Below are positions 25,778-33,919 of a stretch of 64,000 bases of DNA, one piece after another. Source of the stretch: an uncultured Lachnospiraceae bacterium (GTDB taxonomy: Bacteria; Bacillota; Clostridia; Lachnospirales; Lachnospiraceae); NCBI GenBank assembly GCA_910577275.1, contig CAJTMW010000003.1:62001-126000 (forward strand), given 5' to 3'. A program made the translations under genes and the position numbers. The notes beneath the pieces were generated by a model, which saw only the letters and a program-made list of their open reading frames with translations, made no database searches and had not been told where the DNA came from. Within the stretch, counting starts at the first letter, position 1; each line of letters begins with the position of its first letter.

Positions 25778-25802
25778 AAAAATGCCCGGTGAGGGCATTT
25801 TT
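25778..25802 (+). terminator. Terminator or attenuator after the sugar permease genes
   Basis: AAAAATGCCC (25778-25787) pairs with GGGCATTTTT (25793-25802), a 10-bp stem with five-base loop that ends in its own T-run. Readthrough into the GH2 gene at 25934 is possible. Confidence 0.85.
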
Positions 25803-25827
25803 CATTCGCAGAACTGGAAACAGCGGA

Positions 25828-25904
25828 AGCCTAGAAGCGCCCGGAAGGATTTCAGGACGCAACGGCGGCCTGAAATCCTTCCAGACAAAGGGGCGCTGAA
25901 AGGC
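25828..25904 (+). other. Long multi-part stem-loop upstream of the GH2 gene
   Basis: A perfect 14-bp stem (25843-25856 with 25869-25882) is extended by AGCGCCC/GGGCGCT (25836-25842 with 25891-25897) and AGCCT/AGGCT (25828-25832 with 25900-25904). The loop is 12 bases. No T-run follows. It lies 30 bases ahead of the beta-glucuronidase start. Confidence 0.7.
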
Positions 25905-25933
25905 TGTAGCGGAACTGGAATGGAGATTATATT

Positions 25934-27688
25934 ATGATTAGAACATTTAAAACAAACAAAATCAGAAAAGTAACGGAGCTCAGCGACAGTCTGTGGCGTT
26001 TTTCGCCCTGCGACGGCGAGCTCGCCGGAAAGGTTTATCCGGTTACGGTGCCCTGCTGCTGGGAAAGCCTCCCGGATTTTGCGGCTTATCGGGGAGTGGG
26101 CGTATTTACAAAAGAATTTCAGGCGGGAGGAAATATTCGTCTGGTATTCAAAGGAGTGAGCCACACGGCAAGGGTCTGCGTGGACGGAAAAGAAGTGGGA
26201 ACCCATTACAATGCGTATACGCCTTTTTCCATTGTAATTAAGGGATTGGAGCAGGGAATCCACAGGCTGGAGGTGTATGCGGATAACCGTTTCAGTGAGG
26301 AAAGCGCCCTCCATGTGCCCAACGATTATATGAGCTATGGCGGAATATCCAGAGGGGTGGTACTGGAGGAGCTTAAGGACGCCTATATTGAGTACATTCA
26401 TGCAATTCCGGTAAAGGAAGAAGACGGATGGAAGGTTCAGGCGGCTGTGAAGGTTAATTCCCTCTCGGACAGGGATTTGGATTTTGGACTGAAGCTGAAA
26501 CTGGAAGGCTGCGGGGCGGTAACGGAAAATCTGACATTAAAAGCCGGGGAAGAGACTGTCATTGAAAAGAAAATCTTTGCCGGCGATGTGGAAGAATGGA
26601 GTATGGAAATAACCAGACTTTATGAGATTTCGGCAGAGATTTCGCCGGTTTTGGCTGACGCGCCGGAGAGCGAGGCGACAGCAGCTTCTGCAGGTGTGGA
26701 GGGAGATTGTCTGAAAGGCGCAGCGGACGGCGGAATCTGCGACGATTTGACGGAGCGTCTGGGCTTCCGTGAAGTCAAAACAGAGGGGAAGGACATTCTT
26801 TTAAACGGAAGGAAGCTTCGAATCAAGGGCTTTTGCCGCCACGAAGACCATCCCATGTTCGGGTGTGCGCTTCCTTTTGCGGCAATCCAGCAGGATTTGC
26901 AGATTGCCAGGGATTTGGGAGCCAACGCCATGCGGACGTCTCATTATCCCAACGACGAGCTGTTCCTTGATTTGTGCGACGAACAGGGGATTTTAGTATG
27001 GGAGGAAAACCATGCGAGAGGGCTTTCTCTTGAACAGATGCAGAATCCCAACTTTGAGAGACAGGCGGAGGACTGCATCAGGGAAATGATTACGGCGCAC
27101 ATCAACCATCCTTCCATTATTATCTGGGGCATTTTGAACGAGTGTGCCAGCGAGACGGAATATGGGTATGAGTGCTATAAGAAGCAGTACGATTTAATCC
27201 GCAGCATGGATACATCGAGGCCGAGGTCGTCTTCAAGCTGTAAGTTTAAGACGGATATCTGCTTCGGGCTGCCGGAAATCGTTTCCTATAATCTGTACCC
27301 GGAATGGTATCATGACACGCCGGCGGCGGAGTATGTGAAGGATATTTACGATTGGGTTCAGACTGACAGCGAGGGAAGCGGGAAGCCTTTTCTCGTGACG
27401 GAAATCGGAGCCGGGGCGATTTACGGTTACAGGACGCCCACCTTGTGTAAATGGTCGGAGGAGTACCAGGCAAAGGCGCTGGAAGACCAGATTACAGGCG
27501 TACTGGAACAGGATGGCTGCAGCGGTATCTTTATCTGGCAGTTCTGCGACGTGAGAATTAGCTTCGAGTGGTTCAGCACAAGGCCCCGCACCATGAACAA
27601 CAAGGGGATTGTGGACGAGTACAGGAGGCGGAAGCTTTCCTATGATGTGGTAAAGCGGCTGTATCATTCTTATTCTGACTACAGATAA
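25934..27688 (+). CDS. Glycoside hydrolase family 2, beta-glucuronidase-like
   Basis: The 584-residue protein has the GH2 order of a sugar-binding domain, an immunoglobulin-like domain and a TIM barrel. The acid/base E403 stands in ILNECASE and the nucleophile E490 in VTEIGAG. N555-N556-K557 in TMNNKGIVDEYRR matches the N-x-K motif by which beta-glucuronidases recognise the sugar carboxylate, so glucuronide cleavage is a good call. Residues about 236-268 (SPVLADAPESEATAASAG and on) are a low-complexity insertion between the second domain and the barrel. No signal peptide: it should work on sugars imported by the preceding transporter. Confidence 0.88.
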   Translation: MIRTFKTNKIRKVTELSDSLWRFSPCDGELAGKVYPVTVPCCWESLPDFAAYRGVGVFTKEFQAGGNIRLVFKGVSHTARVCVDGKEVGTHYNAYTPFSIVIKGLEQGIHRLEVYADNRFSEESALHVPNDYMSYGGISRGVVLEELKDAYIEYIHAIPVKEEDGWKVQAAVKVNSLSDRDLDFGLKLKLEGCGAVTENLTLKAGEETVIEKKIFAGDVEEWSMEITRLYEISAEISPVLADAPESEATAASAGVEGDCLKGAADGGICDDLTERLGFREVKTEGKDILLNGRKLRIKGFCRHEDHPMFGCALPFAAIQQDLQIARDLGANAMRTSHYPNDELFLDLCDEQGILVWEENHARGLSLEQMQNPNFERQAEDCIREMITAHINHPSIIIWGILNECASETEYGYECYKKQYDLIRSMDTSRPRSSSSCKFKTDICFGLPEIVSYNLYPEWYHDTPAAEYVKDIYDWVQTDSEGSGKPFLVTEIGAGAIYGYRTPTLCKWSEEYQAKALEDQITGVLEQDGCSGIFIWQFCDVRISFEWFSTRPRTMNNKGIVDEYRRRKLSYDVVKRLYHSYSDYR

Positions 27689-27735
27689 AAAGCTGTTATA
27701 GAAATTTGTAAACAGGACAGGCTGACGTTTTGAGG

Positions 27736-27761
27736 AAACAGGAGACGGCGGCCTGTTTTAT
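27736..27761 (+). terminator. Terminator of the uronide operon
   Basis: AAACAGG (27736-27742) pairs with CCTGTTT (27752-27758), followed by TATT. It separates the operon from the AT-rich cassette that follows. Confidence 0.6.
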
Positions 27762-27864
27762 TACAATAGGCTGACCGTGGCAGCGTTTGTTTTGAATTCT
27801 GGTTGTAAAAGGAGAGGTTTTTGTGTATGGTAATTTTAGAAGAAAAAAAGGAGGCGGATGGGGT

Positions 27865-28326
27865 ATGGCAACAACGATGCTTTATCATGGAAGCAATGTG
27901 GAGGTATCTGCTCCACAGATAATGCTGAACGGTTTTTACAAAGATTTTGGGTATGGATTTTACCTTACGAATATGGAAAGACAGGCAAAACGCTGGGCGT
28001 TAACGAAGCGGGGAGCGTCGATAGTCAGTGTTTTTTCTTATATAGAAGATTCAAAAAATAATGTGGTGTCATTTTCGGGAATGACGGAAGAATGGCTTGA
28101 ATTTGTTGTAAACTGCCGACGCGGAGTTGCGCATAGCTTTGATATTGTGGAAGGACCTATGGCAGATGACCAGATTTGGGATTATGTAGAAGATTATATG
28201 GACGGAAGTATAACAAAGGCGGCATTTTGGGAACTCATTAAATTCAGGTATCCAACGCATCAGATTGCGTTTTGCACAGAGAAAGCATTAGAGGCGCTGC
28301 ATTTTGAAAGGAGTGTAACATTATGA
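27865..28326 (+). CDS. DUF3990 family protein
   Basis: The 153-residue product matches DUF3990: LYHGSNVEVSAP near the start, DFGYGFYLTNMERQAKRWA in the middle and HQIAFCTEKALEAL near the end. The HGS, YGFYLT and Q-x-x-F-C-T pattern is reminiscent of ADP-ribosyltransferase-fold domains; that relation is from general knowledge and not proven here. The ATG at 27865 has AAGGAGG ten bases upstream. A GTG at 27823 with GGAGAGG is an in-frame alternative adding 14 residues. The stop overlaps the next start by four bases (ATGA), so the two products are coupled. A toxin or effector role is inference. Confidence 0.85.
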   Translation: MATTMLYHGSNVEVSAPQIMLNGFYKDFGYGFYLTNMERQAKRWALTKRGASIVSVFSYIEDSKNNVVSFSGMTEEWLEFVVNCRRGVAHSFDIVEGPMADDQIWDYVEDYMDGSITKAAFWELIKFRYPTHQIAFCTEKALEALHFERSVTL

Positions 28327-28793
28327 CAAATAAATATTTTTCGGATGAAGTAATTGAGTGGAACGACCTTTATTTTATTTGTTATATGATTGAACGCGTG
28401 GCCAGAAAGCTCCATCAAAAAAATCAATATGTTGTAAACGCTATCGGGAAAGAGGAGCTGTATCATTTAATCAGTGTGGCAAATGTTCTGCATTGCGAGA
28501 ATCCTTTACAGGTCGAAAGTGACTGGATTTCCAATTATCATTTAGAGGAAGGAAATGTGGATATCACCAAAGTAGATGAAAGCCTGGTAGAAAAGATACC
28601 AAGCGCGACGCAAATGGGGAAAGTTTATGCCAGATTGATTCGAGATACATCTGCGAGAGAAGAAAATTATGTGGATGGCATTCTTCGCATTTATAACCAT
28701 TCACTTTGTGAAACCATAGACAACTACAATTGCAGCGCGTATTATGAGCCGTCTTATGTTATCGCAAGGGCATATCAGGCGGGGGGATTTTAG
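28323..28793 (+). CDS. Unknown protein coupled to DUF3990, possible antitoxin or partner
   Basis: The 156-residue soluble protein has no domain I can name. It opens with a helical segment (LYFICYMIERVARKLHQKNQYVVNAIG) and ends with SLCETIDNYNCSAYYEPSYVIARAYQAG. I believe similar proteins accompany DUF3990 genes in other anaerobes, but this is from memory. Its start overlaps the DUF3990 stop and its own stop overlaps the following GTG by one base, so the three genes are translated as a unit. Pairing with a possible toxin makes an antitoxin or substrate role the first guess. Confidence 0.75.
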   Translation: MTNKYFSDEVIEWNDLYFICYMIERVARKLHQKNQYVVNAIGKEELYHLISVANVLHCENPLQVESDWISNYHLEEGNVDITKVDESLVEKIPSATQMGKVYARLIRDTSAREENYVDGILRIYNHSLCETIDNYNCSAYYEPSYVIARAYQAGGF

Positions 28794-29560
28794 TGAAGAA
28801 CAAAGCAATGATTAAAAACAAAATCGAGGAATTGTTGTCAGAGGAATACTATTGCAGCCCGGAGGAGTTAAATAAAAGCGGAACCGTTTACACAATAAAG
28901 CCGGAGGCAGAGCAGCCCTATATTAAAATTCTGGCATACGGAAAATGCGTACTGGTCTGTACGTCAGAGGATTTGCATTCAAGGGTCAAAAAGCTGACAC
29001 AGAATAAAAGCAGAGATGAAATTTTTGAAATCCCGTTTGTCTATGGGCAGACAATACATTATATTCCTGATGCTGCCCAGGGCGGTTATGCGGGAAACGG
29101 ACCCACAGAGCATGATTATGTCTGGGAATTTATTATGGGAAAGGATATTCTGGAATTAAGGGGATTAACGGGATTTGACAATTCTCTGGCCTTTGACGGG
29201 GAGGGCCGGACACCGACGGAAGCGGTTTATATAGCAAGGCATGATAACAAAATTATCGGAGCGGCGGGCGCGGCGAAATCATCTGTGGAAGCCGTATGGG
29301 AAGTCGGCGTGGACGTGGCGGAGGAACATAGAAACGCAGGATTGGGCACATATCTGGTGCGTGGTCTGACAAAGGAGCTGCTGACGCGAAATATTGTTCC
29401 CTTTTATTCGGCTTCTGTGACAAATATCGGTTCGCAGATGGTGGCATACAGGTGCGGTTATGTGCCGTTTTGGGTTGACACCTACGGAACTGTCCTTGAC
29501 GGGAGTTCGGTGTATAATGATATTGTTAAAAATCTGACTTATGAGAAAAATGCAGGATAA
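28793..29560 (+). CDS. GNAT family N-acetyltransferase
   Basis: The 255-residue product has an unassigned N-terminal part (about 1-130) and a C-terminal GNAT domain, with the acetyl-CoA loop in VAEEHRNAGLGTYLVRGLTKELL and the closing NIGSQMVAYRCGYVPFW. The acceptor is unknown. A GTG at 28793 overlapping the preceding stop is used; an ATG five codons later is an alternative. Being the third gene of the coupled set, it may modify the product of either neighbour or simply be carried along. Confidence 0.85.
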   Translation: MKNKAMIKNKIEELLSEEYYCSPEELNKSGTVYTIKPEAEQPYIKILAYGKCVLVCTSEDLHSRVKKLTQNKSRDEIFEIPFVYGQTIHYIPDAAQGGYAGNGPTEHDYVWEFIMGKDILELRGLTGFDNSLAFDGEGRTPTEAVYIARHDNKIIGAAGAAKSSVEAVWEVGVDVAEEHRNAGLGTYLVRGLTKELLTRNIVPFYSASVTNIGSQMVAYRCGYVPFWVDTYGTVLDGSSVYNDIVKNLTYEKNAG

Positions 29561-29566
29561 GAGCTT

Positions 29567-30022
29567 ATGATGGAAATGGTTTCTTTATATAAAATTATAG
29601 CAATTATTATTCTTCTTATTATATTTGCGGTAATTATTATCTGGTTTCTTTCAAGACGCCGCAGACCCGCAGACGCCTTTGAAGACATGGACGGACATGA
29701 ATTCGAGTATTTTTGCGCGGACCTGCTTGAGCGTAGAGGTTTTGTGGAAGTGGAGGTGACGCGGGGGAGCGGCGACTATGGAATCGACATCCTGGCGGAA
29801 AAGGATGGAGTGACATATGCCATCCAGTGCAAACGTTATGCGGCGCCGGTGGGAGTCAAGGCCATTCAGGAAGCCTATGCAGGCAGGGACTATTATGACA
29901 GAATGGTCGGAGCCGTAATGACCAACCAGTATTTTACCGCCCCGGCGGTGGAGGCGGCAAAGAAACTGAAAATTCTGCTTTGGGACGGCGGTTATGTGGA
30001 GAGTATGATGGAGGAAGAATGA
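29567..30022 (+). CDS. Membrane-anchored Mrr-type restriction endonuclease-like protein
   Basis: The 151-residue protein has one N-terminal membrane helix (about 8-28) with a basic stop-transfer (SRRRRP). A restriction-endonuclease-fold domain follows: HEFEYFCADLLERRGF, then D74 in DYGIDILAE and Q87-x-K89 in YAIQCKRY, the Mrr catalytic arrangement. Proteins of this shape act on DNA in some defence systems and in others are of unknown role. The start lies six bases behind the GNAT stop. It may belong to the same transcript as the DUF3990 cassette. Confidence 0.88.
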   Translation: MMEMVSLYKIIAIIILLIIFAVIIIWFLSRRRRPADAFEDMDGHEFEYFCADLLERRGFVEVEVTRGSGDYGIDILAEKDGVTYAIQCKRYAAPVGVKAIQEAYAGRDYYDRMVGAVMTNQYFTAPAVEAAKKLKILLWDGGYVESMMEEE

Positions 30023-30101
30023 CAGATGGGGCAGTCGGCAGACAAATTGCAGGCTGCCATATATTTTGTGCGGGCAGGGAAAGAAATTTTCCCCTGTCCG
30101 A

Positions 30102-32003
30102 TTACGAAGCCGCCAGTTTCTCTTGCAATCCCTGAAAATCAGAGGGCCCTGTTTCCAGCACAAACTGGTGGAAACGCTGCAGGGTAAAGTCCTCCCCCCA
30201 CATTTTGCGGGCAGTATCCCTTAAATTAAGAAATTCCAGATACCCGAGATAATATTTCAGGTAATTCACCGGTTCCTCCACGATATACTGATAAACCGCC
30301 GATGCGGTTTGTGTATTTGTGATTCCCATTTTGGCAAGAATTGCACGCACCTGCCCCGGGGTAGCGCCCTCATGATGAATGGCGATATCCAGCAGGGAAT
30401 AGAGACATAACTGAAGATTTCTGTCAAGCCTGCAGGCTTCAAACCACAAAGCTTCCAGGGGATGGTCCTCGCCCACAACCTGCTGCGCATAGCCGTAGGA
30501 AAGATTTTCCACATACAAAGCCCAGCCCTCCACATATCCGCCATAGTGAAGCAGATAGCGGATGGGAGAAGCATCTTTCCGGTTCATATACATCTGACTG
30601 TAAACGGTCTGATAAAGATGTCCCGGATAACCTTCGTGAGCCAGTGTGGTGTAAAGAGTCAGGGCGTCGGGCGAGTTTTTGTGGTTAATATAAATGATAT
30701 TGCTGCGCATGTCATCCACAGGCGGCGTCAGGTAGTAAGCCGGGCTCGTGTAATCCTCCATGGACGGAGATACGCTTTTAACCGTATAGCCGGGTACGAA
30801 ACGCTCCCCGGCTGCCGGAAAATCGGGGAAATTATCTCTGATGCGGTTCTGCAAATCCTCCAGCATTTCTTCCGGCGTGGAGAGAGGGAAAGCAATTCGG
30901 GAATTGCCTCCCAAGGCGGACAGTCCGGGAGCGGAGTTGTATAAATTTACCAGAGCCACAATATTTTGCTGAAAATCGTTCCACAGCATGGCTTTGATTT
31001 CAGGAATGCTTCGGGAGGAACCGGTGGTGGAGGCAAGGAGATATTCATAATAAGCGCTGCCGTCGGGGAAATAGCTAAGTCCCATGGAGTTTGTACCGGT
31101 TCCCGAAAGAATCGTAAAGGCGTCCGCCACTTCCTCATAAGCGGGAGCCATGACGGTAGTCAGAAGCCGGTCGTTTTCGGAAATCCAGTGTTCCTTTTGC
31201 AAATCCGTAATAAGTCCGTCCTTTTCAAGTAAATCCAGCCGCTCCTTAAAGGTATCATGCAGGAAATGAGTGCCCGAGGAAAGGGCATCCCTGTCCATAA
31301 TTTCCGTGCATTGTTTTATGATTTTATTGGCGGAGGTATCGGACATAAAAAGCCCGTTTTGGGACTTTTCCTTTTCATATTGAATCATCCCCTGAAAATA
31401 GGTATCGGTCTGGTCGAGGAGCTTTAAGTAATCTTCCACATCCTTTTCGCAGCGGAAGGTATAATCCGCAAGAAGGGTGGGGAGGCCGGACTGCATACCG
31501 GAGGCGGGGGCCATCGGCTCGCTGTAGTAGGGGTACGCGGTTCCCGCAAGGCGAAGGGTGAGATAGCGGGTCAGCAAATCATAAGCGTAGGCGTCCTCGT
31601 CACTGAGCCGGTTCCGGGAAATCCCGGAAAGGCGTTCAAGGGTTTCGGAGATGTCCGCATAGTCGCTGCTTACGCCGGCTTTCAGCTCCCCGGTATCTTT
31701 CCCGGCTGTCCGCCGGTCTTTTTCCGGCCGGACGTTACTTTCCCCGCCGCCGGCGCTTCCCGGCTCATAAGAGGTAAGCACAGCGTCTCCGGTAAATCCC
31801 CATTCCTCGGGATAAGCCAGCGTATAATGAAGGCTCAGGGTGTTTTCCGAGAGCTCGGAATAAAACATTTCCTCTGTCAGCGACCGGAACCTGCGTGTAT
31901 CGCTTAAAAAGAAGTAATAATATAGGATAAGAAAGCCGGACAGGACGAGCGCTGCCAGGCAGAGTATTTTTTGTTTCCGGGTAAATTTTTTTCCGAAGGG
32001 CAA
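30102..32003 (-). CDS. DUF885 family membrane-anchored metallopeptidase
   Basis: The product of about 633 residues has one N-terminal membrane segment (KILCLAALVLSGFLILYYYFF) and a DUF885 domain. The zinc-binding motif HEGYPGH lies in TTLAHEGYPGHLYQTVY, encoded near 30620-30640. Proteins of this family are considered M32-like carboxypeptidases or dipeptidases; the substrate is unknown. The catalytic part should face outward. GAGGTGA precedes a TTG at 32003, which I choose as start; a GTG at 32012 in the same frame overlaps that site. The gene stands alone and is divergent from the transketolase operon. Confidence 0.85.
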   Translation of the reverse strand: MPFGKKFTRKQKILCLAALVLSGFLILYYYFFLSDTRRFRSLTEEMFYSELSENTLSLHYTLAYPEEWGFTGDAVLTSYEPGSAGGGESNVRPEKDRRTAGKDTGELKAGVSSDYADISETLERLSGISRNRLSDEDAYAYDLLTRYLTLRLAGTAYPYYSEPMAPASGMQSGLPTLLADYTFRCEKDVEDYLKLLDQTDTYFQGMIQYEKEKSQNGLFMSDTSANKIIKQCTEIMDRDALSSGTHFLHDTFKERLDLLEKDGLITDLQKEHWISENDRLLTTVMAPAYEEVADAFTILSGTGTNSMGLSYFPDGSAYYEYLLASTTGSSRSIPEIKAMLWNDFQQNIVALVNLYNSAPGLSALGGNSRIAFPLSTPEEMLEDLQNRIRDNFPDFPAAGERFVPGYTVKSVSPSMEDYTSPAYYLTPPVDDMRSNIIYINHKNSPDALTLYTTLAHEGYPGHLYQTVYSQMYMNRKDASPIRYLLHYGGYVEGWALYVENLSYGYAQQVVGEDHPLEALWFEACRLDRNLQLCLYSLLDIAIHHEGATPGQVRAILAKMGITNTQTASAVYQYIVEEPVNYLKYYLGYLEFLNLRDTARKMWGEDFTLQRFHQFVLETGPSDFQGLQEKLAAS

Positions 32004-32029
32004 AGTTGTCACCTCGTATGACTATTCGT

Positions 32030-32058
32030 TTGATTATATGAAGTACTTGTGATAAAAT
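32030..32058 (+). promoter_or_regulatory. Promoter of the transketolase operon
   Basis: TTGATT (32030-32035) and TAAAAT (32053-32058) are 17 bases apart, ending 44 bases ahead of the ATG at 32103. Confidence 0.6.
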
Positions 32059-32102
32059 ATTACTTGTTTACAAAAACGCGGTTGACGGAAATGGAGGAGA
32101 GC

Positions 32103-32948
32103 ATGAATAATCTGGAACTGAAAAAAACGGCAAACGAAGTGCGCAAAGGTATCGTCACGGCAGTCCACAGCGCAAAGGCTGGACATCCGGGCGGTTCGTT
32201 ATCTGCGGCTGACATTTATACTTATCTTTATTTCGAAGAGATGAAGGTTGACCCGAAAAATCCCAAAATGGAGGACAGGGACCGTTTTGTGCTGTCCAAG
32301 GGGCACACGGCTCCGGGGCTTTATTCCACTCTGGCAAACAGAGGATTTTTCCCGGTGGAGGATTTGACCACGCTGCGTAAGCTGGGCTCCTATCTTCAGG
32401 GGCATCCGTGCCTGCAGCATGTTCCCGGCGTGGATATGTCCAGCGGTTCTTTGGGACAGGGAATTTCCGCGGCGGTTGGTATGGCTCTTTCCGCGAAGAT
32501 GGACGGGAAGGACTTCCGCGTATATACGCTTCTCGGAGACGGCGAGCTGGAAGAAGGACAGGTCTGGGAGGCTTCCATGTTTGCGGGGCACCGTAAGCTG
32601 GATAATCTGGTAGTGATTGTGGATAATAACGGTCTGCAGATAGACGGGCCGGTGACGGAGGTCTGCTCTCCTTATCCTATTGATAAAAAGTTTGAAGCCT
32701 TTAATTTCCATGTGATTAATGTGGATGCCCATGATTTTGACGCTATCCGTGCAGCCTTTAAGGAGGCAAGGCAGACGAAGGGAATGCCCACGGCGATTAT
32801 TGCCCACAGCTTAAAGGGCAAGGGAGTTTCTTTCATGGAGGGAAGCGTTGACTGGCACGGCAAGGCTCCGAACGACGAGCAGTACGCGGTGGCAATGGCG
32901 GACCTTGAAAAGATTGGCGAAGAACTTGCGAAGGAGGGGGAAGCGTAA
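32103..32948 (+). CDS. Transketolase, N-terminal subunit
   Basis: The 281-residue subunit carries the thiamine diphosphate-binding half: SAKAGHPGGSLSAADI, DRFVLSKGHTAPGLYS and the TPP motif GDGELEEGQVWEA ... DNNGLQIDG. It joins with the next gene's product to transfer two-carbon units in the non-oxidative pentose phosphate pathway. GGAGGAG precedes the ATG at 32103; an earlier in-frame start at 32049 overlaps the promoter. The stop overlaps the next start by one base. Split transketolases are usual in Clostridia. Confidence 0.95.
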   Translation: MNNLELKKTANEVRKGIVTAVHSAKAGHPGGSLSAADIYTYLYFEEMKVDPKNPKMEDRDRFVLSKGHTAPGLYSTLANRGFFPVEDLTTLRKLGSYLQGHPCLQHVPGVDMSSGSLGQGISAAVGMALSAKMDGKDFRVYTLLGDGELEEGQVWEASMFAGHRKLDNLVVIVDNNGLQIDGPVTEVCSPYPIDKKFEAFNFHVINVDAHDFDAIRAAFKEARQTKGMPTAIIAHSLKGKGVSFMEGSVDWHGKAPNDEQYAVAMADLEKIGEELAKEGEA

Positions 32949-33904
32949 TGGCGGATGTAAATAAAAAAGAAGTAAAAAAGATTGCAACCAGAGAAAGCTA
33001 CGGAAACGCGCTGCTTGAGCTGGGAGCTGAAAATCCCGACGTGGTGGTGCTGGACGCGGATTTGGCGGCGGCCACCAAGACGGGCGTGTTTAAAAAGGCG
33101 TATCCCCAGCGGCATATCGACTGCGGTATTGCGGAATGTAATATGGTGGGAATTGCGGCGGGGCTTGCGACCACGGGCAAGATTCCTTTTGTCAGCAGCT
33201 TTGCCATGTTTGCGGCAGGACGTGCCTTTGAGCAGGTGAGAAACTCTGTGGGATACCCCCACCTGAATGTGAAAATCGGAGCCACTCATGCGGGAATCAC
33301 CGTAGGAGAGGACGGCGCGTCCCATCAGTGTAACGAGGATATTGCCCTGATGAGAACCATTCCAGGCATGGTGGTAATGTGTCCGGCGGACGACGTGGAG
33401 GCGAAGGCGGCAGTTAAGGCGGCGGCAGCCTATGAAGGCCCCGTTTATATGAGATTCGGCCGGGCGGCCTGCCCTGTAATCAACGACAGGCCGGATTATC
33501 AATTTGAAATAGGAAAAGGAACGGTGGTCCGGGAAGGAACGGACGTTACCATTGTGGCCACAGGCATCTGCGTGGGCAATGCCCTTGAGGCGGCGGAAAT
33601 GCTCGCAAAGGAGGGCGTCAGCGCAGAAGTGATTAACATCTGCACCATCAAGCCTCTTGACGAGGAGGTTATTATAAATTCCGCAAGAAAAACCGGAAAA
33701 GTGGTGACGGCGGAGGAGCATTCCGTAATCGGCGGTCTGGGAAGCGCGGTGTGCGACGCGCTCTGCAAGTCTTATCCGGCGCCCGTTATGAAAATAGGAA
33801 TGCAGGACGTGTTCGGGGAGTCCGGCTCTGCGGCGGCTCTGGTTGAGAAGTATAAACTGGACGGCAAGGGAATTTATGAGCAGATAAAAGATTTTCTGAA
33901 ATAG
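32948..33904 (+). CDS. Transketolase, C-terminal subunit
   Basis: The 318-residue partner holds the pyrimidine-binding domain (NPDVVVLDADLAAATKTGVF, DCGIAECNMVGIAAGLA with the catalytic Glu, THAGITVGEDGASHQ) and the C-terminal regulatory domain (EEHSVIGGLGSAVCD). Translational coupling (TAATG) with the first subunit fits a heteromeric enzyme. The rpe gene follows 15 bases later, joining two steps of the same pathway. Confidence 0.95.
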   Translation: MADVNKKEVKKIATRESYGNALLELGAENPDVVVLDADLAAATKTGVFKKAYPQRHIDCGIAECNMVGIAAGLATTGKIPFVSSFAMFAAGRAFEQVRNSVGYPHLNVKIGATHAGITVGEDGASHQCNEDIALMRTIPGMVVMCPADDVEAKAAVKAAAAYEGPVYMRFGRAACPVINDRPDYQFEIGKGTVVREGTDVTIVATGICVGNALEAAEMLAKEGVSAEVINICTIKPLDEEVIINSARKTGKVVTAEEHSVIGGLGSAVCDALCKSYPAPVMKIGMQDVFGESGSAAALVEKYKLDGKGIYEQIKDFLK

Positions 33905-33919
33905 AAAGTTGGAGATGAC

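Noticed and set aside
27827..27922. 31-codon frame overlapping the DUF3990 start
   Set aside because: It has a plausible ribosome site but the peptide shows no features and it overlaps the main gene; kept only as a note on dual starts.
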